Under the pieces are notes generated by a model. That model saw only the letters and a program-made list of their open reading frames with translations. It ran no database searches and was not told the DNA's origin. 64,000 bases of DNA from Deltaproteobacteria bacterium (GTDB taxonomy: Bacteria; Desulfobacterota; Binatia; Binatales; Binataceae): positions 1 to 64,000 of the forward strand of contig JAJYRQ010000010.1 in assembly GCA_021794015.1 (NCBI GenBank). The letters are read 5' to 3'. Both the position numbers and the translations under genes were made by a program. Positions 33,050-42,841 of this stretch are shown here, piece after piece; position 1 is the first letter of the stretch; every line of letters starts with the position of its first letter.

Positions 33050-34543
33050 GTGAAGCAAGAGTCGCTATTTGCATTATTAGCCAGAGGACTCGAAGCTACG
33101 CTCCGAGACGACAACCCCTGGTGGCGCGGCGAGAGCCTTTTTGGTCTCCCGCCGATGCGGCGCTGGACGTTTGAACCTATCCTGCGAGGTCTCAAGCACG
33201 GAGCTACGCCGGTAACCGTGCTGCGCGGACCGCGCCAGATTGGGAAGACCACCGTTCTGAATCAGGCGATCGATCTCCTGCTCCGCGAAGGCGTCAGCCC
33301 AAGACGGATTTTTCGGGCGCAATTCGACGAACTCCCGCAACTGAAAAATCTCTCGGAGCCCATACTGGAACTAAGCCGCTGGTTTGCCGACCGGATTGTG
33401 GGCAAAAGCTTCAACCAGGCCGCGCATGACGGCGAGCAGGCTTTCCTCTTCCTTGACGAGGTGCAAAATCTGGCCGACTGGGCGCCGCAACTCAAGCATC
33501 TGGTCGACATGCATCCGGTTCGGGTTGTCGTTACCGGCAGTTCGGCGTTGCGCATCGAGGCAGGCCGCGACAGTCTTGCGGGTCGGATAACGACGCTCGA
33601 TATGGGGCCGCTTCTGCTGCGTGAAATTGCCGAGCTGCGAGACTTCGGGGAAATTCCGGGGATGTTGCCGGACACCGGCCTCGCTTCGCTAAAGCGCAAG
33701 GAGTTCTGGCGTGAACTGCGCGACCTGGGCGAGCGCCACTGTGACGTTCGCAACCGGGCTTTCGAAGCCTTCTCGGAGCGAGGCGCCTATCCCGCGGCGC
33801 AGGCGCGAACCGACCTTCCCTGGAAGAGGATTGCCGAGCTGCTCAACGAAACCGTAATCAAGCGGGCAATCCAGCACGATTTGCGAATGGGCCCGCGCGG
33901 CCAAAAGCGCGATGAGCACTTGCTTGAAGAGGTGTTTCGCCTCGCCTGCAGGTACGCGGGCCAGTCTCCTTCGCAAAGCTTCTACCTCACCGAGCTGAGA
34001 CGCTCCATGAACGCCAACATCGGTTGGCAGCGGGTGCTCGCCTATCTGAAATTTCTCGACGGAACTCTGCTGCTTCGGCTCATCGAACCCTTGGAATTAC
34101 GCCTGAAACGCAAGCGCGGCGCCCATAAGCTTTGTCTTTGCGACCACGCCATCCGGGCAGCGTGGTTACAGGAGCTAATACCCCTTGACCCCGCGACACT
34201 CGAAAAGCAAAGCCATCTCTCAGATTTGGCCGGGCATCTGGCAGAGAGCGCGGCCGGTTACTTCCTGCGCTCAATCGCTGGCCTTGAAGTCGCCCATTTC
34301 CCCGAAAGAGCGGGGGAGCCGGAGGTCGATTTCATACTAACTGTCGGCGACCAGCGGATTCCCCTGGAGGTCAAGTACCGGCGGCACATCGAATACTCAG
34401 ACACGCTCGGCCTTCGCTCATTCATTGAGAAAGTCCACTACAATGCGCCGTTCGGCCTGCTCGTAACCCTGCTCGACCGGGAAGCTTCCGACGATCCGCG
34501 CATAGTCTCGATTCCGCTGTCCACCCTCCTGCTCTTGCGCTGA
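33050..34543 (+). CDS. AAA ATPase with DUF4143 C-terminus
   Basis: A 497-residue protein starting at GTG 33050 behind an AAGGG site. It has Walker A RGPRQIGKTT (K66), Walker B FLFLDEVQ, sensor TGSSALRI, and a C-terminal nuclease-like core EVDFILTVGDQRIPLEVK, which fits the PD-(D/E)xK-like DUF4143 domain. Such ATPases are common, scattered accessory genes whose role is unknown. It sits alone between metabolic genes. Confidence 0.88.
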   Translation: MKQESLFALLARGLEATLRDDNPWWRGESLFGLPPMRRWTFEPILRGLKHGATPVTVLRGPRQIGKTTVLNQAIDLLLREGVSPRRIFRAQFDELPQLKNLSEPILELSRWFADRIVGKSFNQAAHDGEQAFLFLDEVQNLADWAPQLKHLVDMHPVRVVVTGSSALRIEAGRDSLAGRITTLDMGPLLLREIAELRDFGEIPGMLPDTGLASLKRKEFWRELRDLGERHCDVRNRAFEAFSERGAYPAAQARTDLPWKRIAELLNETVIKRAIQHDLRMGPRGQKRDEHLLEEVFRLACRYAGQSPSQSFYLTELRRSMNANIGWQRVLAYLKFLDGTLLLRLIEPLELRLKRKRGAHKLCLCDHAIRAAWLQELIPLDPATLEKQSHLSDLAGHLAESAAGYFLRSIAGLEVAHFPERAGEPEVDFILTVGDQRIPLEVKYRRHIEYSDTLGLRSFIEKVHYNAPFGLLVTLLDREASDDPRIVSIPLSTLLLLR

Positions 34544-34747
34544 TGCAACAGCGGATGGCTTACTGCCCTATGGACGGACGGGCTTGGCGGCTCGCGCAGC
34601 GCCCAAACCAGGCCAAAAAAGGCTCGGTGCGATCTGCGGCGAGGCCGGCTGCACAAGCTGGCGCCATGGCCCGAGCCGCCCTTGATGAAGCCGACTCTGC
34701 TCGCAGGGAGGCAGAGCGGCCCGCAACTTTGCCCCAGGAGGTCGGAG

Positions 34748-35524
34748 ATGGGCAAGCAGGAAGCAGCTCTCACGCTTATCGGCGGTCCCACTGTTCTGAT
34801 CGAGCTTAACGGAATGCGCCTGTTGACCGATCCGACCTTCGACCCGCCGCAAAGCTACCGGTCGGGAAGCGTCACCCTTAGCAAGCTAAGCCCTCCGGCG
34901 ATCGCAGCCGATGCCGTCGGGCAGATTGACGCCGTGCTTTTGAGCCACGACCAGCATTTCGACAACCTCGACTATGGCGGGCGAAGCTTGCTCGGCAAAG
35001 TCGCGGCTATCCTTACCACTCAGTCAGGCGCCAAACGCCTAGGCGGCCAAGCCAGAGGCCTGGCCGCCTGGGAGACAACGCGGCTTGAGAGCCAAGGCAG
35101 CGCCGGCATTTTCATCACCGCGACTGCGGCGCGCCACGGTCCGCCCGGGATCGAGCCGCTCTTGGGCGAGGTAACCGGCTTCGCGCTGGGTCTGGAAGAG
35201 CCGGGCGACGCGATCTACATCACGGGCGACACGGTATGGTACGAGGGCGTGTCCGAGGTGGCCCGCCGGTTCAGTCCGCGCCTGGTGCTGATTTTTGCCG
35301 GCGCGGCCCGGCCGCGTGGTTCCTTCCACGTAACGATGGACAGCAACGACGCGATCGAGACCGCTCACGCCTTTGCGCAAGCCCGCATCGCGGCGGCGCA
35401 CACCGAGGGCTGGGGCCATTTCACCGAGAGCCAGGACGACCTCGAGCGATCGTTTGCCACCTTGGGCCTTAGCGGCCGCCTACAACGGTTGGCGGCCGGG
35501 CGGCGGGTGTCGTTCGACCTCTAA
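34748..35524 (+). CDS. MBL-fold metal-dependent hydrolase (UlaG-like)
   Basis: A 258-residue metallo-beta-lactamase-fold enzyme. ATG 34748 follows AGGAGG by 6 nt. The metal site reads LSHDQHFDNLD, so the typical HxHxDH is in the UlaG/YycJ-type H-D-x-H-x-D-N-L-D form, with a downstream ITGDTVW and an AAHTEGWGHF stretch. Substrate is unknown. Confidence 0.85.
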   Translation: MGKQEAALTLIGGPTVLIELNGMRLLTDPTFDPPQSYRSGSVTLSKLSPPAIAADAVGQIDAVLLSHDQHFDNLDYGGRSLLGKVAAILTTQSGAKRLGGQARGLAAWETTRLESQGSAGIFITATAARHGPPGIEPLLGEVTGFALGLEEPGDAIYITGDTVWYEGVSEVARRFSPRLVLIFAGAARPRGSFHVTMDSNDAIETAHAFAQARIAAAHTEGWGHFTESQDDLERSFATLGLSGRLQRLAAGRRVSFDL

Positions 35525-35686
35525 CCAGGCCGGCCTAAGCCGCCGCCTCGCAGAGCCGCCTGCCGGGCGGCATGATCTCGGCCGGCGCCGATGTTACCCT
35601 GGCGTGGCGCGCTTGGGCCCGCAAGCCGGCGCCGGCAAAGCTAGCTGCCCGGCCACGTGCTCCAGCTCAGGGGAAATTTCGCCGCC

Positions 35687-36904
35687 ATGACGCAGCCTAT
35701 TTTGCAGCCAACGTTGACGGGCGGGCCATCCGTGGCTCGAGAGACGCCAGGGATTTTGTCGGCCGGCGTCGGCCTATGGTCGCTCACCTGGCTTCACCTG
35801 CTCAACGACGGCGCGGCGAACTACTTGCCGGCGGTGCTGCCGGCGGTAGTGGACGAGCTGCACATCCCGCGGGCGCTGGTGGGCGCGGTGATGGGCGGCC
35901 TTCTGGTCGGGCAGGGGCTGCAGCCGCTGTGCGGCTGGATTGCGGACCGCCTTGGCGGCCGTTTGTTTGTCGTGCTGGGCGCAACCGGCACCACGATTGG
36001 CGCGGCGCTCATCGGGCTGATGCCGAGCTACTTCTGGCTGGTCGGGCTCTTACTCGTCATCGGCACGGCGAACGCGTTTTTTCATCCTCCGGCGTTGACG
36101 GCGGTGCGCCAGCTTGATTCGCGCCGCCATGCCGTCTTCATTTCGACCTTCCTGATAGGCGGGGAGCTGGGCCGGGGCCTGTGGCCGCTTTTGGCGGGCG
36201 CGCTGGTAACACGCTTTGGCCTGCCCTGGCTTGCGCTGCTGGCGCTGCCAACGGTACTGACGATGCCGTTTTTGGCGGGGCGCGTGCCTGCGCTGGTGGT
36301 GTCGGCGGCGCGCCGGCCGAGAGGGCCGGGGCACGGCGTTTCCGCGCTAGGACGCCTGGCGGCGGTGCTCGCATACGCCGGTCTGCGGGCCAGCGTGCTT
36401 TACAGCGTGGTCACCTTTCTGCCGCTTCTGTGGCGCCAACGAGGCGGCAGCCTGGTGGGCGGCGCCTGGATGATCACGGTATTCTTGTGCGCTGGCATTG
36501 CGGGCAACATCGGCGGCGGGCTGGCCGCCGAGCGCTTTGGCCGGCGCGCCGTGCTGGCCACCGCGCCGCTGCTTAGCGCCGCGCTGATCGCCGTCCTGGT
36601 CGGCATTCGCGGTCCGGCGCTATGGGTGGTGCTCGCCCTTCTGGGCGTAGCCTCCTGGGCGACGATCCCGCTCCAGATTCTGATTGCGCAGGACCTGCTG
36701 CCCGACAACCGTTCGCTGGGCTCGGGGCTTGCCCTGGGCTTTTCCAACGCATTGGGAGCGGCAGGCCTTGCAGTTTTGGGATGGGTCGCCGCGCGGACGT
36801 CAATACCGGTGGTGCTGTGGATCGGCGTTGCGCTTAACCTGGGCGCGGCGATGCTGCTTTCCGGGGCTTCCTGGCTGCCGGCGCAATCGCAGGTTCAAAG
36901 CTGA
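35687..36904 (+). CDS. MFS transporter (fosmidomycin-resistance/FSR-like)
   Basis: A 405-residue major facilitator with about 12 hydrophobic helices. The first helix region WLHLLNDGAANYLPAVLPAVV recalls the fosmidomycin-resistance group, and the loop 2-3 motif GWIADRLGGR is intact. ATG 35687 is preferred; a GTG at 35657 would add ten residues. Substrate is unknown. It is convergent with amtB. Confidence 0.85.
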   Translation: MTQPILQPTLTGGPSVARETPGILSAGVGLWSLTWLHLLNDGAANYLPAVLPAVVDELHIPRALVGAVMGGLLVGQGLQPLCGWIADRLGGRLFVVLGATGTTIGAALIGLMPSYFWLVGLLLVIGTANAFFHPPALTAVRQLDSRRHAVFISTFLIGGELGRGLWPLLAGALVTRFGLPWLALLALPTVLTMPFLAGRVPALVVSAARRPRGPGHGVSALGRLAAVLAYAGLRASVLYSVVTFLPLLWRQRGGSLVGGAWMITVFLCAGIAGNIGGGLAAERFGRRAVLATAPLLSAALIAVLVGIRGPALWVVLALLGVASWATIPLQILIAQDLLPDNRSLGSGLALGFSNALGAAGLAVLGWVAARTSIPVVLWIGVALNLGAAMLLSGASWLPAQSQVQS

Positions 36905-36957
36905 GCCGGGCCCGGAAAGCCGGCACCCGGGCGCGCCGGCAAGGCTCCCGGCGCCCG

Positions 36958-38679
36958 CTAGGCAAGCCCCTGGGTCGCCTCCTGCGCAAGTGCAACGCCG
37001 ACCGGTTCTTCCGGGTAGGCCGGCATGCCAAACTCGGGCACGTCAAGGCCCTCCAGCTCGACCTCTTTGGGAACCCGCAGGCTTCGCGCGGCGTTAACCG
37101 CCCGGAAAACCGCGTAGGTGAAGCCGAAGGCATAGACCGCCATCAGCGTGGCGCCGCCAAGCTGCATCAGGAACTGCCCGGGGTCGCCGTAGAGAAGGCC
37201 GGTCACGCCCTGGCTCGCCTTGCCCAGGTACGAGGCCGCGCCGACGCCGTTCCAGCCTGCGCCGTAGGTTCCGTCGGCGAAGATGCCTACGGCCACACCG
37301 CCCAGCCAGCCGCAGTAGCCGTGCACCGAGATGGCGCCGCACGGGTCGTCCACCTTGAGCACCCGCTCATTGAAGAGCACGCCCAGGTCAACCAGGACGC
37401 CGGCCATCGTCCCGATTATGACCGCCGAGTTGGCGTTTACGAACGCGCACGGAGCCGTGATCGCCACCAGGCCCGCCAGCATCCCGTTGCAGGCCATCGT
37501 GATGTCCGGCTTGCCGAAAAGCGCGTACCACAGGAGCATCGCGGCGGCCGAACCGGCGCAGGCCGCCAAGTTGGTGTTGACCGCGATCACCGAGATGCGC
37601 AAGTCCGTGGCGCCCAGCGTCGAGCCGGAATTAAAGCCCATCCAGCCAAACAGCAAAATGAAGGTCCCGGTCACCACGAAGGCCAGATTGTGCGCCGGAA
37701 AGGCGCGCGGCCTGCCGTCCGGACCGTACTTGCCCAGCCGCGGACCAAGGATGATTGCAAGCGCCATCGCCGCGAAGCCGCCCACGCCGTGCACCACGGT
37801 CGAGCCGGCGAAATCCACATAGCCGTGCGCCCAGCCCAGCGTTGCGCCCAACTGCGAAAGCCAGCCGCCGCCCCATTCCCAACAGCCGAAAATCGGGTAA
37901 AGCAGCGCCCCCATGAAAAGCTCGCAGAGCACAAAGGCCCAAAAGGTGATCCGTTCGCAGATCGCGCCCACGATGATATAGCCGGCGGTCTCCATGAAGA
38001 CCACCTCGAACAGCGTAAGACAGTTGCTGCCGGCGTCGTAGGCCGGCCCACTAAGGAAAAACCCCCTGCCGCCGAGAAATCCCCACTGCCCGCCGCCCAC
38101 AAGAAACTTGTCGAGCGTCGCCGCCCCGCCCAGCGTCGCCGGCGCGGCGTTGATCGCCACGCCGCCGTACTGAAAGGCGTACCCGCAGGCGTAGTAGGCC
38201 AGCAAGGCAAAAACGTAGGCCGCAAAGTTGAGCATCATCAGGTGTGCCGCATTCTTCCTGCGCACCAAGCCGCAGGTCAGAAGCGCAAAGCCGGCCTGCA
38301 TGAAAAGCACCAGGTAGCCGGTGAGCAGCGTCCAGGAAAAGTTGGCGGCAATCCGCAGATGCCCCACAGAATCGGCAAGCCTAAGCGCCAGCGGCTCCCG
38401 GGCCGCCTGCGCGTTGTAAAGCTGGAAGTCTTTCAGGCTCTTGGCATAGTCGGGGGCGCTCTTGTCGGTCGGCGCGGCCGCGACAAAGGGGTTGCCGGCC
38501 GCGTCAGAGACCGCGGCGCGGTCTCCGGTGGCGATTCCCGCAGGGTCGGGCTGCGGCTGCTCGCCGGCGCGCGCCAAGCCGGGCCAAGCGCCAAGCCAAC
38601 AGGCGATCAGAACTGCCACGGCCCGCGCGCGCAGCCGCTGCCGGGCCGCTCTTGTCCGCCCCGGCTCACGAGCGATCAT
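36958..38679 (-). CDS. amtB: Ammonium transporter
   Basis: A 573-residue Amt protein, longer than typical (about 430). The N-terminal 40 residues form a signal-like segment ending LARAG, followed by a roughly 70-residue polar region before the first helix. The pore-histidine motifs are FAGSTVVHGVGG and ISVHGYCGWLGG, and the conserved FMETAGYIIVGA helix is present. It follows glnB by 72 nt with an AGGAGG site and should be regulated by the PII protein docking on its cytoplasmic face. Confidence 0.95.
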   Translation of the reverse strand: MIAREPGRTRAARQRLRARAVAVLIACWLGAWPGLARAGEQPQPDPAGIATGDRAAVSDAAGNPFVAAAPTDKSAPDYAKSLKDFQLYNAQAAREPLALRLADSVGHLRIAANFSWTLLTGYLVLFMQAGFALLTCGLVRRKNAAHLMMLNFAAYVFALLAYYACGYAFQYGGVAINAAPATLGGAATLDKFLVGGGQWGFLGGRGFFLSGPAYDAGSNCLTLFEVVFMETAGYIIVGAICERITFWAFVLCELFMGALLYPIFGCWEWGGGWLSQLGATLGWAHGYVDFAGSTVVHGVGGFAAMALAIILGPRLGKYGPDGRPRAFPAHNLAFVVTGTFILLFGWMGFNSGSTLGATDLRISVIAVNTNLAACAGSAAAMLLWYALFGKPDITMACNGMLAGLVAITAPCAFVNANSAVIIGTMAGVLVDLGVLFNERVLKVDDPCGAISVHGYCGWLGGVAVGIFADGTYGAGWNGVGAASYLGKASQGVTGLLYGDPGQFLMQLGGATLMAVYAFGFTYAVFRAVNAARSLRVPKEVELEGLDVPEFGMPAYPEEPVGVALAQEATQGLA

Positions 38680-38751
38680 CGTCGGGTTTCCTCCTCTCTT
38701 CGCAACCGGCGTCAGGCGCCGCAGCCGGCGCCCGCGCTTGCGCCGGCCGGC

Positions 38752-39111
<360 letters not shown>

Positions 39112-39123
39112 TTAGGCAGAATA

Positions 39124-39139
39124 GGCAAAAGCGATACCA
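39124..39139 (-). promoter_or_regulatory. Sigma-54 promoter of glnB-amtB
   Basis: The minus strand reads TGGTATCGCTTTTGCC, fitting TGGCAC-N5-TTGC with GG at -24 and GC at -12 at the right spacing, about 34 nt ahead of the glnB ATG. A possible enhancer-binding site GCGCCC-N5-GGGTGC lies about 100 bp upstream at 39236-39252. The neighbouring NtrC-like regulator carries the GAFTGA loop needed to activate it. Confidence 0.72.
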
Positions 39140-39268
39140 AGCGCGGCGTCGGAAGAACAGGACTTTTCCGGCATCAACGCCATAAATGGCGCCTCTTTGC
39201 CGGGCATCTGCCGCAAACAAGTGCAAGCCGGCGCGGCGCCCATCCGGGGTGCGCTGCCGGCGCGGGCC

Positions 39269-39295
39269 CCGCCGGGCGCCCGAGGCGCCCGGCGG
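39269..39295 (-). terminator. Perfect 12-bp GC hairpin after ntrC-like gene
   Basis: CCGCCGGGCGCC (39269-39280), loop CGA, then GGCGCCCGGCGG (39284-39295). It lies 39 bp after the regulator stop in transcription order. No T-run follows, so it is not a classic intrinsic terminator, but it could stop or process the transcript. Confidence 0.45.
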
Positions 39296-39333
39296 CAAAC
39301 CGTGACAGGGAAGGCAAAGGCGCGCGCCGGCGC

Positions 39334-40665
39334 CTAGTCGAGGCCGTAGCGCCGGCGCTTTCGCCAAAGCGTGGTAACGTTGATGCCGAGCTTGGCAGCG
39401 GCCTCTTCCAGCGTTGCGCTATCGGCGAGAACGTGGATGATATGCTCGCGCTCGACATCCTCGAGCGTGGCCGAAGTGCCGGGATGCGGGTGCGAGGCGG
39501 CAGGCTCGCGGAAAACCGAGTCGGGCAGATCCTCCGGCGTTATCAGGTCGCTGCGGCTTAGCACCGCCGCGCGCTCAAGGGCGTTGCGCAACTCGCGCAC
39601 GTTGCCCGGCCAGTGGTAACGCAGCAGCGCCCGGCAAGCCTCCTCGGACAGCCCGAGTCCCGGCCGGCGGTTGCGCACGCCGAGCGCTTTCACCAGCCAA
39701 TGGGCCAAATCCACGATGTCCTCGCGACGTTCCCGCAGCGGCGGCATCCGCAGCATGATAACGTTGAGCCGGTAGAACAGGTCTTCGCGAAAGCGCCCGG
39801 CCAGAACCTCGGCTTCCAACTCGCGGTTCGAGGCCGCGATGATTCGGGCGTCCACCCGGATGGTGTTGCTCCCGCCTACCCGCTCAAAGCTCTGCTCTTG
39901 CAGGAAACGAAGGAACTTGGTCTGAAGAGCGCCCGGCAGGTCGGCGATCTCATCGAGGAAAACCGTGCCGCCCCCGGCCACCTCCAGCCGCCCGGGCTTG
40001 TCCTTGACCGCGCCGGTGAAGGCGCCGCGGACATGTCCGAAAAGCTCGCTTTCCAACAGTTGCTCCGAGAGCGTCGTGCAATTGACCACGATGAAGGGAG
40101 CCTCCGCCCGGCGGCTCCAGCGATGAATCTGCCGGGCCAGCACGTTCTTGCCGGTGCCGCTTTCGCCGGTGAGCAGGATAGTGGCCTCGCTGCCCGCGGC
40201 CTGGCGCGCGGTCTCAAGCAGGCGCATCATCGGCTCGCTCTGCGAGCCGAGCATCGGAATATCATCGATCGCCTGGCGCAGCGCCTGGTTCTCGGCGCGC
40301 AGCCCCGCCAACTGCACCGCCCGTTCGACGATGTGGCGAATCTGCTCGAGCGAAAACGGCTTGGTCACATAGTCGTGCGCGCCGGCCTTCATGGCGGCCA
40401 CAGCGCCCTCCACGCTGGCGTAGGCGGTCATCAGGACGACCAAGGTGTCGGCCTGGCGCGCCTTTATCCTGCGCAGCAGCTCGAGGCCGTCGGTCTCGGC
40501 CATTCGGTAGTCGGTCAGCACAACGTCAAAAGAAAACTGCGCGAGCAGTTTAAGCGCCTGCTCCGCGCTGTCGGCGGTCTGGGTCTGATGTCCGAGCGAG
40601 GCAAAGAAGATCGCCAGGCTGTGGCAGATGTTCTTCTCGTCGTCAACGATCAGCAGCCGGGCCAT
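39334..40665 (-). CDS. Sigma-54-dependent response regulator (NtrC-like)
   Basis: A 443-residue three-domain regulator: receiver with phospho-acceptor Asp in [10 protein letters not shown] and lysine YVTKPFS; AAA+ domain with Walker A GESGTGKN and the sigma-54-contacting GAFTGA loop; and a C-terminal Fis-type helix-turn-helix ([21 protein letters not shown]). Its ATG overlaps the kinase stop in the ATGA form at 40665. It is the likely activator of the sigma-54 promoter beside it. Confidence 0.94.
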   Translation of the reverse strand: MARLLIVDDEKNICHSLAIFFASLGHQTQTADSAEQALKLLAQFSFDVVLTDYRMAETDGLELLRRIKARQADTLVVLMTAYASVEGAVAAMKAGAHDYVTKPFSLEQIRHIVERAVQLAGLRAENQALRQAIDDIPMLGSQSEPMMRLLETARQAAGSEATILLTGESGTGKNVLARQIHRWSRRAEAPFIVVNCTTLSEQLLESELFGHVRGAFTGAVKDKPGRLEVAGGGTVFLDEIADLPGALQTKFLRFLQEQSFERVGGSNTIRVDARIIAASNRELEAEVLAGRFREDLFYRLNVIMLRMPPLRERREDIVDLAHWLVKALGVRNRRPGLGLSEEACRALLRYHWPGNVRELRNALERAAVLSRSDLITPEDLPDSVFREPAASHPHPGTSATLEDVEREHIIHVLADSATLEEAAAKLGINVTTLWRKRRRYGLD

Positions 40666-42515
40666 CAGGCGTAACCTCCGGCCGGGAGCTCGACGATGAA
40701 ACGGCTGCCCGCGCCCACTGCGCTGTCGACATAAATCCGCCCGCGGTGCGCCTCGACGATCTCCTTGACAATGGCCAGCCCAAGCCCGGCCAGCCCCTGG
40801 GCGCTGCCGTCGGCCGCGTACTGAGTGAAGCGCTCGAAGATGCGCGCGCGAATCTCGGGGGCGATGCCCGGGCCGGTATCGCTCACCTCAAGCCGCACCG
40901 CCCCGTCAAGCTGGCGCAGGCCGACCACGATGCGCCCGGCCGCCGGGGTGTAGCGCAGCGCATTACCGATCAGGTTCGACAGCACCCACGAGAGCTTGAG
41001 CGGGTCGCCCTTGACCAGCGGTACCGGCCCGACCTGTTTTTCGAGCCGCACGCCCTTGGCCTGCGCTTGCAGGACAAATCGATCGGTTACCTCGCCCACT
41101 ACCCGGCAGAAATCCAAGGGCTCGCGCTGCAGCGCAATCGAGGCCAGCTCGCCTCGCGCCAGGCTGAGCAGGTTGTCGCTTAGCTGGCGCATCCGAGCGC
41201 ACTCCTCGAGAATCGAGCGGATGAGCGAGGCCGGATGCGGGTCGAGCCCGGCCGCTTCGCGCTCGAGCAGCTCGGCCGAAAGGGCCAGCGCGGTAAGCGG
41301 CGTGCGCAGCTCGTGAGAGAGCGTGGCGACCAGGTTGACCCGCGCCCGGTCCTGGTCCCGGACATGGGTCACATCCTGCAGCACCAGGAGCGTTCCCAGC
41401 AACGTTCCGTCGCGACCGCGCAGCGCGGCCGGTTTGAGCAAGTAGTAATGGTCCCGGCCGCGCACGTGAAGCTCGACCTCGACGCGCCTAAGCTGCGGGC
41501 GGGCGCGGCGAAGTTCGCGCAGCGCGTCGCGGATTTTCAGGTAATGCGGCTGGTTCGTGCTCAAGTCGTCGAACGGGCTTCCCAGCGCCTCGCCCGGCTC
41601 GAGGTTCATGATGAGCGCGGCGATCTCGTTAATATGCGTGACAACTCCGCCGGCGTCCACCAAGACCACGCCGTCTTCCAGGCTTTCGATGATCGCCTCG
41701 GTCTTGTTCTTTTCGTAGAGCAGCCGCTCGACGTTGAGTTCCTCGTACTGCTTGAGCCGCTCGGCCATCTGATTGAACTGGCGCGCCAGCGCCTGCAACT
41801 CGGCAAACCCTTGAGGGCCGACCCGGCCCCGGCCAGCGCGCGGGGCGGCGTGGCGCGGGCTTACGGCCAACTCCGTAAGCGGGCGAACAACCGCCCGCGC
41901 CAGACCCCAGGCCAGCGCCGCGCCGCCGAGCAGCAGCGCCGCTAGCGCAAGCCCCAACCCCTCGCTCAACCGGCGGGCGAGCCGTCCCGCGCGGGCCGAT
42001 TCCTCGAACATTGCCACCTGATCGCGCTTTACCAAGCGATCCAGCAGGCGGCGCAGGCCAGCAATCTCATCGCGCCTCAGGCCGCTTTGCCGTCCGCCGG
42101 TATCCGGCGCCAGAAGACGCCGGGCGCGCCGCTCGATCTCATCTCGCAGCCTAAGCTCTCCAGGGTCCCCAAATTTCTCGTTTTCTGCCTGCCGCCACTT
42201 TTCGAAAGCGGTCCGACAGCGCTCGATTCCCCGGCCGGCATCGCGCCCAGGCAGCGCATAGTCCAACTCGTCAAGCGCCTCCCTAAACCGCTCGGCACTC
42301 CGGATTCGAAGTCGGCTGCGCTGGAGGACCTGGCGGAGCGCGGCAGCCCGGCCGTAACCAAGGTGCAAGGCGAACCCGCCTCCAGCCAGAGCCAGCGCCG
42401 CCACAACAAGCGTCACGGCGCCAATGCGTCCTTTGAGCGTCGGCACTCTCAGCCGCGGGTCATGCACGCTCTTGCGACCTCGCCGAAGCCAACCACGCGT
42501 AATCGTTCGGACCAC
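40665..42515 (-). CDS. Sensor histidine kinase
   Basis: A 616-residue membrane kinase. Helix 1 (about 35-52) and helix 2 (about 190-210) bracket a periplasmic domain of about 135 residues, followed by a HAMP-like linker, a PAS domain (around 270-380), the H-box SHELRTPLTALAL, N-box NALRYTPAAG and G-boxes DTGPGIAPE and GLAGLGLAIVKEI. GTG 42515 start. It pairs with the NtrC-like regulator. The periplasmic sensor suggests an external cue rather than the classical cytoplasmic NtrB input. Confidence 0.92.
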   Translation of the reverse strand: MVRTITRGWLRRGRKSVHDPRLRVPTLKGRIGAVTLVVAALALAGGGFALHLGYGRAAALRQVLQRSRLRIRSAERFREALDELDYALPGRDAGRGIERCRTAFEKWRQAENEKFGDPGELRLRDEIERRARRLLAPDTGGRQSGLRRDEIAGLRRLLDRLVKRDQVAMFEESARAGRLARRLSEGLGLALAALLLGGAALAWGLARAVVRPLTELAVSPRHAAPRAGRGRVGPQGFAELQALARQFNQMAERLKQYEELNVERLLYEKNKTEAIIESLEDGVVLVDAGGVVTHINEIAALIMNLEPGEALGSPFDDLSTNQPHYLKIRDALRELRRARPQLRRVEVELHVRGRDHYYLLKPAALRGRDGTLLGTLLVLQDVTHVRDQDRARVNLVATLSHELRTPLTALALSAELLEREAAGLDPHPASLIRSILEECARMRQLSDNLLSLARGELASIALQREPLDFCRVVGEVTDRFVLQAQAKGVRLEKQVGPVPLVKGDPLKLSWVLSNLIGNALRYTPAAGRIVVGLRQLDGAVRLEVSDTGPGIAPEIRARIFERFTQYAADGSAQGLAGLGLAIVKEIVEAHRGRIYVDSAVGAGSRFIVELPAGGYA

Positions 42516-42841
42516 TCATCGGACTATCGCGCTCCGGCAACGCGGTGGCACTTTGCGGACCGCAAAGGGAGCCTTGGCCCCCCGCTAAGACAGCCGCCGC
42601 CGGCCGGCTGCGCGGCAGCCTTCGCCCTCACCAGCCGAGCGCCTAGACCGAGCAGAGCCCGGCAGCCTAACGAGTGTTCGCAGAGCCTCCGGCGGCGCCA
42701 AACGTGCTCAAAGCCAGCATTACCACCTCGGCCGTGAGCCGTTAAGCACCCCCCTGAACGCAGGTACGGGTCACCCGGTGCATTGGCTCTCCCGACTAGC
42801 CTCGCCTAGCGCCCGCCAGACCTGCACGGTCTCATCCGGCT
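42516..42841. other. Region between kinase and porin genes
   Basis: About 325 bp with no gene recognised. It should contain the promoter of the two-component operon. No clear sigma-54 or sigma-70 boxes were found. Confidence 0.4.

Noticed and set aside
39212-39228. Second sigma-54-like element TTGCACTTGTTTGC
   Set aside because: The spacing between the two boxes is one base short and the GG is missing, so the element at 39124-39139 is preferred.
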